Assembly: GCF_025567465.1 (NCBI RefSeq)
Contig: NZ_JAOQKI010000012.1
Span: forward strand, 16,918 to 80,917
Source of the DNA: Roseburia_C amylophila
Lineage (GTDB): Bacteria > Bacillota > Clostridia > Lachnospirales > Lachnospiraceae
Length of the DNA stretch: 64,000 nucleotides
Direction of reading: 5' to 3'
Part shown: in pieces, positions 18,360 to 26,248 of the stretch
Numbering within the stretch: position 1 is the stretch's first letter
Layout: every line of letters starts with the position of its first letter
Notes under the pieces: generated by a model
Told to the model about the DNA's origin: nothing
Seen by the model: only the letters and a program-made list of their open reading frames with translations
Databases searched by the model: none
Position numbers and translations under genes: made by a program

Positions 18360-19415
18360 ATGTATTACATCAATGAAAATATTAAGGATTTATACAGAGT
18401 AAAATTTCATGATAACCGGGAAGGTGTACTTCGACTGGATATGAATGAAAATCCGGGCGGACTTCCGGAAAAAGTGTTTCGGCGGGTGATGGAAAAAATC
18501 ACACCGGAGTATCTTGCAACATATCCGCAGAAGGATAGACTTATGGAAGCAATTGCGAAACATGATGCATTGCTTTATGAAAATATTTCTGTAACGGCGG
18601 GGTCAGATGAGGCAATGCGGCTGATATTCCAATGTTTTGCAAAAGCAGGTGGGAAAGTTGTTACAGTTGTACCGACCTTTGAAATGTATGATGTATATGC
18701 CAAAATGTTTGGAATGCAGCATGTGATGGTAGAATATCACGATAATTTTACGGTTGATGTAAATGACATTTGTAAAGAAATAGACACTCAGACCAATATT
18801 GTTGTATTGCTGAATCCCAACAGCCCGATTGGAACGGTATATCAGGACAATGAAATAGAAGAAATTATAAGAAAAGCGCAGGAGATGGGGGCGGTCGTAG
18901 TGATTGATGAAGCCTATCATTATTTTTATAAAAAGAGTGCTATTTCTTTGGTTAAAAAATATGACAATCTTATGGTGCTTCGGACATTTTCCAAACTATT
19001 TTCCATGGCAGGACTTCGAATCGGATATGTTGCGGGATGTGAGCAACTTATTTCCTATATTGAAAATGCGGAGTCAACTTTTAATGTAAATAATGTTGCG
19101 ATTCTGTTTGCACTGGAAGTGATCCAGGACAGTGATTTGGAAAAGAAACTGAAAAAAAAGGAGCGGGAAGGCAGACAATGGCTGTTAAAGAAACTGGAAA
19201 AGAAAGAGTATACCTGTTATGCCGGAGAGGGGAACTATATTCTGGTGAAGCCGGTAAAACCATCGGCAGAGGTTGTGGCAGAATTAAAAGAAAAAGGAAT
19301 CTGGATTCGGGATTATAAGAAGGGTGTATTGAGCGGATGGATACGGATTTCCACCGGAGCAAAAAAATACATGAAGCAGTTTTGGGAGGCATTTCTTGAA
19401 GTTGAACGGTCGTAA
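18360..19415 (+). CDS. HisC/CobD-like PLP-dependent aminotransferase or decarboxylase
   Basis: The 351-residue fold-type I PLP protein shows LDMNENPGGLP at the N-terminus, SVTAGSDEAMRL, the LNPNSPIGT motif (Asn154), VIDEAYHYF (Asp183, Tyr186), the Schiff-base Lys212 in RTFSKLFSMAGLRIGY, and a C-terminal WIRISTG arginine. The family includes histidinol-phosphate aminotransferase, threonine-phosphate decarboxylase CobD and serine-phosphate decarboxylases. It stands among polysaccharide genes rather than his genes and is followed, with 20 bases of overlap, by licD. I infer formation of an amino-alcohol phosphate (or its keto precursor) that becomes CDP-activated and is put on the glycan. True HisC activity cannot be excluded. 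Confidence 0.75.
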   Translation: MYYINENIKDLYRVKFHDNREGVLRLDMNENPGGLPEKVFRRVMEKITPEYLATYPQKDRLMEAIAKHDALLYENISVTAGSDEAMRLIFQCFAKAGGKVVTVVPTFEMYDVYAKMFGMQHVMVEYHDNFTVDVNDICKEIDTQTNIVVLLNPNSPIGTVYQDNEIEEIIRKAQEMGAVVVIDEAYHYFYKKSAISLVKKYDNLMVLRTFSKLFSMAGLRIGYVAGCEQLISYIENAESTFNVNNVAILFALEVIQDSDLEKKLKKKEREGRQWLLKKLEKKEYTCYAGEGNYILVKPVKPSAEVVAELKEKGIWIRDYKKGVLSGWIRISTGAKKYMKQFWEAFLEVERS

Positions 19416-20328
19416 GAAAGATACAGTAGAACAGAACAACACTGAAATCATATTATCGGATCAGGAACTGCGTAAGTTGCAGTTGAATTTATTGGAGATG
19501 CTGATAGAAGTAGACCGTATCTGCCGGAAATATCAGATTGCATATTCGCTGGACGGAGGAAGCCTGCTTGGGGCAGTGCGTCATGGAGGATTTATTCCAT
19601 GGGATGATGATGTAGATGTCATTATGCGAAGAAAAGAATATCAGAGATTTTATAAAGCGTGTAAAAGAGAACTGGATCAGAAACGTTTTACTTTGCAGGA
19701 ATACCGGACAGATAAGAACTATCGCTGGGGCTATGCAAAGCTGCGGCGTAAGGGAACAGAATTTGTCCGGCTGGGACAGGAACATATGCAGAGCACAAGA
19801 GGAATTTTTCTTGACATATTTGTAGTTGATAATGTTCCGGATGGATATATTTTAAGAAGGCTGCATTATATGGCATGCTATGTAATTCGTAAACTGTTGT
19901 ATTCTGAATTGGGGATGAAGGCAGCTTCTTCCGGATTGAAAAGGAAGTGGTTTGGCTGTTTATATCGTGTAGTTCCAAGAGATACCATATTTTCCTGGCG
20001 GAATCGAATTGCCGGAAGGTGTAACAGGAAAAGGACAACATTGGTCAGTCATATGACATATCCTTATCCGCATGGAAAATATGGTATGCCGGCAGAGTGC
20101 TTTGATGAAATGATGGATATGCAATTTGAAGGATATTCTTTCCGGGTGTTTAAGGAATATGATAATTATCTGAGGGAATTATATGGAGATTACAGGAAAC
20201 TTCCTCCAAAAGAAGAACGAAAGGCACATTTAAGTGTATCCAAAATTCAACTGCTAGAGCCGGAAGATATTTTCTCAAAAGAAGAATTAAATCGACTGGG
20301 TTATTATGTGAGGGAGGAAAACAAATGA
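19396..20328 (+). CDS. LicD-family phosphotransferase
   Basis: It starts at TTG 19396 with GGGAGGC 5 bases upstream, overlapping the previous gene by 20 bases; the next in-frame ATG would cut into the domain. The LicD signature is intact: AYSLDGGSLLGAVRHGGFIPWD followed by DDDVD (residues 70-74), the metal-binding acidic cluster of this nucleotidyltransferase-like fold, and a C-terminal YGDYRKLPP element. LicD proteins transfer phosphocholine or related groups from CDP-linked donors to glycans. With the LicC-like enzyme (5162) and IspD-like cytidylyltransferase (next gene) it implies a phospho-decorated glycan. Cytosolic, no membrane segment. Confidence 0.88.
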   Translation: MKLNGRKKDTVEQNNTEIILSDQELRKLQLNLLEMLIEVDRICRKYQIAYSLDGGSLLGAVRHGGFIPWDDDVDVIMRRKEYQRFYKACKRELDQKRFTLQEYRTDKNYRWGYAKLRRKGTEFVRLGQEHMQSTRGIFLDIFVVDNVPDGYILRRLHYMACYVIRKLLYSELGMKAASSGLKRKWFGCLYRVVPRDTIFSWRNRIAGRCNRKRTTLVSHMTYPYPHGKYGMPAECFDEMMDMQFEGYSFRVFKEYDNYLRELYGDYRKLPPKEERKAHLSVSKIQLLEPEDIFSKEELNRLGYYVREENK

Positions 20329-21035
20329 ATATTGCATTATTGATTGCAGGTGGTGCAGGTACAAGAATGAAACAGGATATTCCGAAGCAGTTTCTTACGG
20401 TAAATGAAAAACCTGTTATTGTATATACATTAGAGGCATTTCAGAAACATGTTGAAATAGATGTTATTGCGGTAGTGTGTCTGGAAGGATGGGAACATGT
20501 ATTAGAAGCATATGCCAGACAATTTAATATAACTAAATTACAACATATTTTCCCGGGTGGAGACTGCGGACAGGCATCTATCCGAAATGGAATTTATGCA
20601 TTGGAAAAAGAATATGAAAAAGATGATATTATATTGATACATGATGCGAACAGACCAATGGTATCGGCAGATATTATATTAGACTGCATTGTGAAGACAA
20701 AACAGTTCGGAAATGCAATTCCGGTTATTCCATGTGCAGAGGCAATGCTTGAAACAGAAGATGGCATGGTATCTACGGGAAGTTATCCAAGGGAAAAATT
20801 AAAGCGGACACAAACTCCGCATGGATTTAAATTAGGGGATATCTGCCAATTGCATCGAGAAGCAGAAAAAGCAGGAATAACTAATTCGGTGGCTTCCTGT
20901 ACATTGATGATAGAACTGGGAAAACAGGTGCATTTTTCCATGGGCTCAGAGAAGAATATAAAAATTACAACAGTGGATGATGTTGATATATTTAAGGCAC
21001 TGCTGCTGGCAAAACGGTCAGAGTGGTTAAAGTAG
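20325..21035 (+). CDS. IspD/TarI-family cytidylyltransferase
   Basis: The 236-residue protein begins at ATG 20325, overlapping the licD stop in ATGA. It shows the IspD/TarI pattern: LLIAGGAGTRMKQDIPKQF at the CTP site, IHDANRPMVS, RTQTPHGFKL, and the ITTVDDVDIFKALL end. IspD acts in isoprenoid synthesis, but the gene lies inside a licD unit followed by an SDR, a recurring arrangement in Gram-positive surface polysaccharide loci where TarI-like enzymes make a CDP-polyol such as CDP-ribitol. I therefore favour a polysaccharide role; a housekeeping ispD elsewhere in the genome would support this. Confidence 0.8.
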   Translation: MNIALLIAGGAGTRMKQDIPKQFLTVNEKPVIVYTLEAFQKHVEIDVIAVVCLEGWEHVLEAYARQFNITKLQHIFPGGDCGQASIRNGIYALEKEYEKDDIILIHDANRPMVSADIILDCIVKTKQFGNAIPVIPCAEAMLETEDGMVSTGSYPREKLKRTQTPHGFKLGDICQLHREAEKAGITNSVASCTLMIELGKQVHFSMGSEKNIKITTVDDVDIFKALLLAKRSEWLK

Positions 21036-21044
21036 GAAGGCAAA

Positions 21045-22103
21045 ATGAGCAGATATAACAGCGAGACATATCGGAAAGATTTGCAAAAAACAATTGAGTC
21101 AACCAATGATATCTTAAAGGCGTTAGAAGGAAAAAAAGTATTGCTGACTGGTGCAACTGGATTGATTGGTGCTGCGATTGCAGATTTATTAATCTGGTAC
21201 AACAAGGATAGAAATGTGCCGGTTGAACTATATGCAGCCGGTAGAAATGAGAAACAGATAGAAGAAAAATTTGAGCCTTATGAAAAAGCAGCCTGGTTCC
21301 ATATTGTTCCATATGAAGCTACTGGAAAAATTAAATTTGAATGCCCGGTGAACTATATTATTCATGGTGCAGGAATTGCCTATCCGAAAATGTTTACTCA
21401 AAGTCCGGTAGAAACGATGCGGGTAGCATTATATGGAACAGATCAGATATTAAAGTATGGAGTGGAACAGAAGATTCAGCGGATGGTATTTATTTCTTCC
21501 AGTGAAGTGTATGGAAAACATGCAGGTGAAAATCCATTGGAAGAGTCGGAATATGGATATATAGATTTGCTGAATCCGAGATCTTCTTACTCTATGGGAA
21601 AACGTGCAGCAGAGACAATGTGCATCAGTTATGCAAAAGAATATGATCTTCATGTTACAGTTGCACGTCCAGGACATATTTATGGACCTACAGCTCGGAG
21701 AGAGGATAATCGTGTATCTTCCATGTTTGCATATGATGCAGCAGATGGCAAAAATCTTATTATGAAAAGTAATGGTACGCAGATAAGGTCCTATTGCTAT
21801 GCGTTGGATTGTGCATCAGCAATTTTATTTTTACTTTTAAAAGGAAAAAAGGAACTGGCATATAATATTTCAAATAGAAATTCCATTATGTCTGTAAAAG
21901 AGCTGGCAGAGCAATTGGCAAAGGAAGCTGGAGTTAAGGTGCAGCTTCAAATTCCCAAAGAAGAAGAACGACAAGCATTTAATCCCATGGATAATTCCAG
22001 CCTGAATGGGGAAAAGCTGGAGTTGCTGGGCTGGCAGGGACTTTTTGGTGGAGAAGAAGGTACGGCACATACAGTAAGAATTATCAAAGAAGGAAGACTA
22101 TAA
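21045..22103 (+). CDS. NAD-dependent epimerase/dehydratase (extended SDR)
   Basis: The 352-residue protein has an N-terminal helix followed by VLLTGATGLIGAAIADLL as the NAD(P) site, YIIHGAGIAYPKMF, FISSSEVYG with the catalytic Ser, YSMGKRAAE with the Tyr-x3-Lys pair, and ARPGHIYGP, all standard for the UDP-glucose-4-epimerase / UDP-glucuronate decarboxylase group. It directly follows the IspD/TarI-like gene. In licD-tarI-like clusters such an SDR may make the reduced or epimerised sugar/polyol that is then activated. The exact substrate is not visible. GGAAGG lies just upstream of the ATG. Confidence 0.82.
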   Translation: MSRYNSETYRKDLQKTIESTNDILKALEGKKVLLTGATGLIGAAIADLLIWYNKDRNVPVELYAAGRNEKQIEEKFEPYEKAAWFHIVPYEATGKIKFECPVNYIIHGAGIAYPKMFTQSPVETMRVALYGTDQILKYGVEQKIQRMVFISSSEVYGKHAGENPLEESEYGYIDLLNPRSSYSMGKRAAETMCISYAKEYDLHVTVARPGHIYGPTARREDNRVSSMFAYDAADGKNLIMKSNGTQIRSYCYALDCASAILFLLLKGKKELAYNISNRNSIMSVKELAEQLAKEAGVKVQLQIPKEEERQAFNPMDNSSLNGEKLELLGWQGLFGGEEGTAHTVRIIKEGRL

Positions 22104-22123
22104 GATAGCAAAGGAGCCACCCC

Positions 22124-23338
22124 ATGAATATTTTGGTTTATCGCTGGAATTCCTACAACTACATAGACATCATTGCAACATTCCAATCCATGGGACATCA
22201 GGTGGATGTAATTGAGCAGGAACTGGAAAGCTATGATGAGGATGAAGTGTTTGCGGCACGTTTGCATGGCATATTGCAGCAGAAAAACTATGACTTTGTT
22301 TTTACGGTGAATTATTTTGCAGTGATTTCCGGAGTATGTCAGCAGATGGGGATAAAGTATGTATCCTGGAGCTGTGACAGCCCGCTGCTTAGCATGTATC
22401 ACAAGAATGTATTCTTGGACTGCAATTATTTCTTTCTCTTTGATAAGACCAATTATCTGGAATTCAAGGGAATGGGCGTAAAACATATCTGGCATCTGCC
22501 GCTGGCAGTGGATACGGACCGGCTGGATGAGCTATTTGCACAGGATACTATGGATAAAATGCAGTTGGCAGAAACAGATAGTGGGAATGCCTCAAAACAT
22601 TCGGTGCGGGATTTTGCAGGCGGGATTTCTTTTGTAGGAAATTTATATGAGAAGAACAGCTATGATGAACTGGAAACAAGGTTTCCGGAATATTTGCGGG
22701 GTTATTTTGATGCTGTCATGGAGGCACAGCTTAATATCAGCGGCGGCAATATAATCGAACCGATGTTGACTGCGGATATCTTAGAGCGTGTATCGGAATA
22801 TTTTGAACTGAAGAAATCGAAGGATTCTTTTTCTGATCTGGGGCTGGTATTTGCAACAACGGTGCTTGGATTTAAAACTGCTTCTTTGCAGCGGCAGCGT
22901 GCATTGCTGGCACTGGTGGCTAAATTCCCGGTAAACCTTTATACAAATACAGGCGGAGATACTTTGCTTCGGGTAAAGAATTGCGGCTCAGTAGATTATT
23001 GGTCGGAGATGCCGAAGGTATTCCGCTATTCGAAAATCAATCTTAATTTTACGATTCCGAATATCAAGAGCGGGCTGCCTCTACGGATTTTTGATGTACT
23101 TGGTGCAGGTGGATTCCTGCTGACCAATTATCAGGCAGAATTACCGGATTATTTTGAAATTGGAAAAGATTTGGCTTGCTTTGAATCCGAAGCAGAACTG
23201 GTAGAAAAGTGCAGCTACTATCTTACCCGTGAGGAAGAACGGCAGCAGATAGCAAAGAACGGTTATGAGAAAGTGAAGAACTGCTGCAGCTATCGGAAAC
23301 GTCTGAAGTTTATATTGGAAAAGATTGGGGAGGAGTAG
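22124..23338 (+). CDS. DUF3880 / CgeB family glycosyltransferase (last gene of island)
   Basis: The 404 residues begin MNILVYRWNSYNYIDIIATF, then FVFTVNYFAVISGVCQQMG and WSCDSPLLSMY, the DUF3880 pattern. The C-terminal domain carries KINLNFTIPNIKSGLPLRIFD and GAGGFLLTNYQAELPDYF with a terminal ESEAELVEKCSYYL helix. It is a paralogue of the gene at 2935, with the same domain order, so copies of one transferase type bracket the island. A strong terminator follows within 110 bases. AAAGGAG is 11 bases upstream. Predicted cytosolic glycosyltransferase, donor unknown. Confidence 0.78.
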   Translation: MNILVYRWNSYNYIDIIATFQSMGHQVDVIEQELESYDEDEVFAARLHGILQQKNYDFVFTVNYFAVISGVCQQMGIKYVSWSCDSPLLSMYHKNVFLDCNYFFLFDKTNYLEFKGMGVKHIWHLPLAVDTDRLDELFAQDTMDKMQLAETDSGNASKHSVRDFAGGISFVGNLYEKNSYDELETRFPEYLRGYFDAVMEAQLNISGGNIIEPMLTADILERVSEYFELKKSKDSFSDLGLVFATTVLGFKTASLQRQRALLALVAKFPVNLYTNTGGDTLLRVKNCGSVDYWSEMPKVFRYSKINLNFTIPNIKSGLPLRIFDVLGAGGFLLTNYQAELPDYFEIGKDLACFESEAELVEKCSYYLTREEERQQIAKNGYEKVKNCCSYRKRLKFILEKIGEE

Positions 23339-23400
23339 AAGATAGTGGATTTATAAAAAAATTAGAGACGCTTTACAGTGTTTTTAGAAACTTGTATTGT

Positions 23401-23447
23401 ATATGCTTCGACGGTTATGTTACAATAGCTACGAAGCATATTTTTTT
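23401..23447 (+). terminator. Intrinsic terminator closing the glycan island
   Basis: A perfect 10-bp stem ATATGCTTCG / CGAAGCATAT with a 21-base loop is followed by seven T residues. It ends the co-directional run of genes from the window start. Apart from this, 23339-23610 shows nothing I can name; TTGTAT and TACAAT elements overlap the hairpin but are not convincing as a promoter. Confidence 0.8.
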
Positions 23448-23610
23448 CATAATTTTGGCAATATGCAAAAAGAAATCCGTATAATGCCTCATTTCATAGA
23501 ATCAATGAACACATCTTATATTTCTTGAAAAATTCATGCTTTAAACTCACAAAAAAAGCAGGATTTTTTTAGAAAACTCCTGTGAAAAATTGCATAGGAG
23601 GAAGAATGAA

Positions 23611-23877
23611 ATGCCCGCATTATCAATGTTTTATGGAATTATTGTACGCATGCAGAGTGAAAAAGGTGGAAAACATAGTAAACCACATATTCATGCGTTG
23701 TATGGAGAAGAGGAAATTATAGTTTCGCTGAATGGAGAAGTATTGGAAGGCAAGTTCCCTAATCGGCAGTTAAAAATGCTATTGGCATGGATGACAATCC
23801 ATGAAGATGAATTATATGCCAATTGGAAAATGCTAAGTGAGGGAGAAGGCTATTTCCGGATAGCTCCATTAAAATAA
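23611..23877 (+). CDS. DUF4160 domain protein
   Basis: The 88-residue protein starts at ATG 23611 with AGGAGGAAG 6 bases upstream. It carries the DUF4160 pattern: an aromatic-rich N-terminal strand (PALSMFYGIIVRMQ), HSKPHIHALYGEEE in the centre and KMLLAWMTIHEDEL near the end. DUF4160 genes are nearly always paired with DUF2442 genes, as here, where the next gene overlaps its stop. The pair has the size and layout of a toxin-antitoxin module, but no toxic activity can be read from the sequence. It lies alone between the glycan island terminator and the convergent FliD-like gene. Confidence 0.85.
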   Translation: MPALSMFYGIIVRMQSEKGGKHSKPHIHALYGEEEIIVSLNGEVLEGKFPNRQLKMLLAWMTIHEDELYANWKMLSEGEGYFRIAPLK

Positions 23878-23903
23878 TGGAACAGAACAAGGAGGATATG
23901 AAG

Positions 23904-24149
23904 ATGCTTAGACCAACGGCTACAAGCGTTCGGGCGGAAGAAGGTTATATTCTTGATGTTGAATTTGATAATGGAGAAAGAAAACAGTTTGATGTTAAAC
24001 CATATATAAAAGGCTCGTGGTATGGGAAATTGGAGAACCCGGATTACTTTAGAAGGGTAAGAACAGATGGATATACTGTTGTATGGCCGGAAGGTCAGGA
24101 TATCTGTCCGGATGAATTGTATACACAAAGCACCAGCTTCGCAAAATAA
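23904..24149 (+). CDS. DUF2442 domain protein
   Basis: The 81-residue protein has the DUF2442 pattern: AEEGYILDVEFDNGERKQFDV followed by YIKGSWYGKLENPDYFRRVR and WPEGQDICPDELY. Three in-frame starts exist (23877, 23898, 23904); the last is chosen because AAGGAGG then lies 8 bases upstream, while the first would overlap the DUF4160 stop. It is a partner of the DUF4160 gene. The fold is thought to be small, beta-rich and cytosolic; function unknown in the family, with a possible antitoxin-like role by context only. Confidence 0.85.
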   Translation: MLRPTATSVRAEEGYILDVEFDNGERKQFDVKPYIKGSWYGKLENPDYFRRVRTDGYTVVWPEGQDICPDELYTQSTSFAK

Positions 24150-24172
24150 AGAACATAACCTGCCACCGGCAG

Positions 24173-24220
24173 CAAAAAAATAAGACCTGATTTTTCCCAC
24201 ATGTAAAAGTCAGGTCTTAT
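24173..24220 (-). terminator. Terminator for the FliD-like gene, possibly bidirectional
   Basis: The perfect 11-bp inverted repeat ATAAGACCTGA / TCAGGTCTTAT, read on the minus strand, is followed by seven T residues (24173-24180). The stop codon of the minus-strand gene lies in the stem. It also faces the convergent DUF2442 gene but has few T residues in that direction. Confidence 0.75.
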
Positions 24221-25518
24221 AAATATTTATCCAGCATCAAACCAGAGTACATAGACGTAATATAAGGTGTGGCAAAATTCTTGCCCGGGTTCTTGTAAGC
24301 AACAATTACTTTGTCCACGTACTGCATCGGATTTAAGGAAGCCTGGTTGGCTTTTGCACTTAAGGCATTCTTAAAGCGGTTTAATACATGGAAACTCTCG
24401 GCGGCATCATCCGATTCGACAGCGTCCGCCAGTAAATCCCGGTCAACGGAAATAGTAGAATCAGAATTTATAATAAGTCCGATGGCTTCAAAATCATTTT
24501 TAAAATGCTGTGCAACACCGCTCATATCAGAAAGCAGCTTCTGGCTGGTCGGCTGCGACTCGCGGTATTCATTAGCGGTATCCACCATGGAATTATAGGA
24601 ATCCACCAGTTCCTGAATATTATCGGCAACGGCATCCACATTTGCTTTAAAACCAAGGGTAGCAGGTCTGCCTTCCGGGCTGACTGCTTTCAGGTGTACT
24701 TCAAAAGTATTGTTGATGGTAAATGTATTGGAATAGGAACTGTGTTCCGTACCGTTTAACAGAAAAACGGAATTGGAAGCTGCATCCGTAACCTTGTTAA
24801 TACCAAGCTTATCCATTGCCTGTATGGATTCGTTGGAAGTTCCCGGCAGAATCTGGAACAGAAAATCTTCGTCATCCTTAAGACCGGTTTTTCTGGAAGT
24901 TAAGACCAGGGCACTGTGGCCGGAGTCGTCTTCTTTAACATCTGCGTGAATGCCAATGCTGGCAGTATTGAAAAGCTTTGCCAGCTTATCCTGGACACTC
25001 CGGTTGGTATCATCTGGATTTACATTGAACTGGAACTCATAGGAAGCACTGCTGGTATTCAGATCAAAGGAATAACTGCCTGGTTTAAAAGCAAGCTGGT
25101 CATCCTTTAAGTAATTACCGTAGTTTAACTGCGGAGAAGCAAGCTTCTTAATTTCCATCTGAAAGCTGTTGGTATTCTCGTCGGAATCTCCGTTTCCAAC
25201 ATAATCTGCATCAACGATATCATTCTGGTCAGAGACGGCAATTTTTTTCTGAAAAGCCTCTGCAAGACTGTCACCGGTGGATAAAGAAGCAATGACATTT
25301 TTTAAATCACGGGCATGCTCTTTGATATCGATAGCAAACTTCTGTGCATCAGCAGAATCTTTTATTTTGTAAAGAGGGGATTCTTTATTGATTTTTACAA
25401 TATTATTGTAAACAGAGCGCAACTCACTCTTCTTGTGGGAATCATACCGGGAAACGGTAGACTTGCCATAAGTTGTAAGATAATAGTTATACATATTATC
25501 AAGAATAGCAGATGCCAT
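24217..25518 (-). CDS. Flagellar filament cap-like protein (FliD-related)
   Basis: The 433 residues start at the ATG complementary to 25516-25518, preceded on that strand by AGGAGGGGG. The N-terminus has a helix rich in Tyr/Asn (LDNMYNYYLTTYGKS) and repeated KI/KE helices; the centre has short beta segments (LVLTSRKTGLKDDEDFLFQI, then TINNTFEVHLKAVSPEGR), and the C-terminal part has DNIQELVDSYNSMVDTANEY, the element shared with FliD C-terminal domains. Canonical FliD is usually longer with an N-terminal PGLASGID-type motif, which is absent. I read it as a FliD-type secreted capping or hook-associated protein. It stands alone between two terminators or promoters. Its presence beside the glycan island suggests flagellin as acceptor. 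Confidence 0.6.
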   Translation of the reverse strand: MASAILDNMYNYYLTTYGKSTVSRYDSHKKSELRSVYNNIVKINKESPLYKIKDSADAQKFAIDIKEHARDLKNVIASLSTGDSLAEAFQKKIAVSDQNDIVDADYVGNGDSDENTNSFQMEIKKLASPQLNYGNYLKDDQLAFKPGSYSFDLNTSSASYEFQFNVNPDDTNRSVQDKLAKLFNTASIGIHADVKEDDSGHSALVLTSRKTGLKDDEDFLFQILPGTSNESIQAMDKLGINKVTDAASNSVFLLNGTEHSSYSNTFTINNTFEVHLKAVSPEGRPATLGFKANVDAVADNIQELVDSYNSMVDTANEYRESQPTSQKLLSDMSGVAQHFKNDFEAIGLIINSDSTISVDRDLLADAVESDDAAESFHVLNRFKNALSAKANQASLNPMQYVDKVIVAYKNPGKNFATPYITSMYSGLMLDKYL

Positions 25519-25716
25519 AAATAACCCCCTCCTTTCTTCCATGAAATGTGCATCTTCTTGATGCCGGGTATAGTAAAATCCATTTATACATATCTAATAT
25601 AGCATAAAAATAAGAAAAAGTCATCTACAAGATATACAAAAAATGTTGCAAAAACGCTAGATTTTGTGGTAATATATGTACTGGATTACAAGTTTACAGA
25701 GAATGTGAAAAAAGAG

Positions 25717-25745
25717 TTGACGCTCCATGTGGTTTGTGCTATCAT
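25717..25745 (+). promoter_or_regulatory. Sigma-A promoter of rpmG-secE-nusG-rplK-rplA
   Basis: TTGACG (25717-25722) and TATCAT (25740-25745) are separated by exactly 17 bases. An 8-bp hairpin TATGCCTA/TAGGCATA at 25774-25793 lies in the leader just before rpmG and could act on mRNA stability. There is no T tract after it, so it is not a terminator. Confidence 0.8.
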
Positions 25746-25826
25746 AGACTAGCTTGGAAGTAAGTCTTTTTTTTATGCCTAAAAATAGGCATAGAAAACA
25801 CAAAGAAAGTAATGGAGGTGGAAGTT

Positions 25827-25976
25827 GTGCGCACAAAGATTACATTAGCATGCACAGAATGCAAGCAGCGTAATTACAACATGACAAAAGACAAGAAAGC
25901 TCATCCAGACAGAATGGAGACAAAGAAGTATTGTAGATTCTGCAAGACTCATACATTACACAAAGAAACAAAATAA
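25827..25976 (+). CDS. rpmG: 50S ribosomal protein L33
   Basis: A 49-residue ORF starts with GTG 25827, preceded by GGAGGTGG. It encodes the zinc-ribbon form of L33: two CxxC pairs are present, CTEC and CRFC, separated by about 26 residues, with basic flanks (RTKITLACTECKQRNYN, then KKYCRFCKTHTLHKETK). L33 binds 23S rRNA near the E site. The gene leads secE and nusG, the usual rpmG-secE-nusG order of Firmicutes. No tRNA-Trp lies between rpmG and secE, unlike in some relatives. Confidence 0.93.
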   Translation: MRTKITLACTECKQRNYNMTKDKKAHPDRMETKKYCRFCKTHTLHKETK

Positions 25977-26021
25977 TTTGTGAATGCGTGACAATGAGCA
26001 AAAAGAAAAGGAAGTGACAAA

Positions 26022-26231
26022 ATGGGAGAAACCGAAAACAAGAACACAGCAGTAAAAGAGAGCTGGTTCGCCGGTCTTAAGGCTGAATTCAAAAAAATCA
26101 TTTGGCCTACAAAAGAATCACTTGCCCGTCAGACAACAGCAGTTGTTATTGTGTCAGTTGTACTTGGTCTGATAATTACACTTCTGGATACAATCATCCA
26201 GTACGGTGTGAATTTTCTAGTGAATTTATAA
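26022..26231 (+). CDS. secE: Preprotein translocase subunit SecE
   Basis: The 69 residues contain a cytosolic amphipathic segment SWFAGLKAEFKKIIWPTKESLARQ, with the conserved KKIxWPxxxE core of SecE, and a single transmembrane helix (TTAVVIVSVVLGLIITLLDTII). SecE is the essential clamp subunit of the SecYEG channel. The single-TM, short form is the normal Gram-positive type. It is 45 bases after rpmG and 17 bases before nusG, in one operon. Confidence 0.95.
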   Translation: MGETENKNTAVKESWFAGLKAEFKKIIWPTKESLARQTTAVVIVSVVLGLIITLLDTIIQYGVNFLVNL

Positions 26232-26248
26232 TGGAGGCATAGGTGATT

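Noticed and set aside
18360..19415. Annotation as hisC for histidine synthesis
   Set aside because: No other his gene is near, and it is embedded in, and overlaps, a licD polysaccharide unit; kept as HisC-like only.
20325..21035. Annotation as housekeeping ispD
   Set aside because: Family match is real but the licD-SDR setting suggests a CDP-polyol role, so no gene symbol was given.
25774..25793. Terminator in the rpmG leader
   Set aside because: The 8-bp stem is preceded, not followed, by a T tract in the sense direction, so it does not fit an intrinsic terminator for this operon.
25976..26022. tRNA-Trp between rpmG and secE
   Set aside because: Known at this place in some Firmicutes but the 45-base gap is too short and has no cloverleaf.
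26243..26248. GTG start for nusG
   Set aside because: Kept as an alternative only; the family normally begins at the Met-Ala that follows, though spacing to the ribosome site slightly favours GTG.
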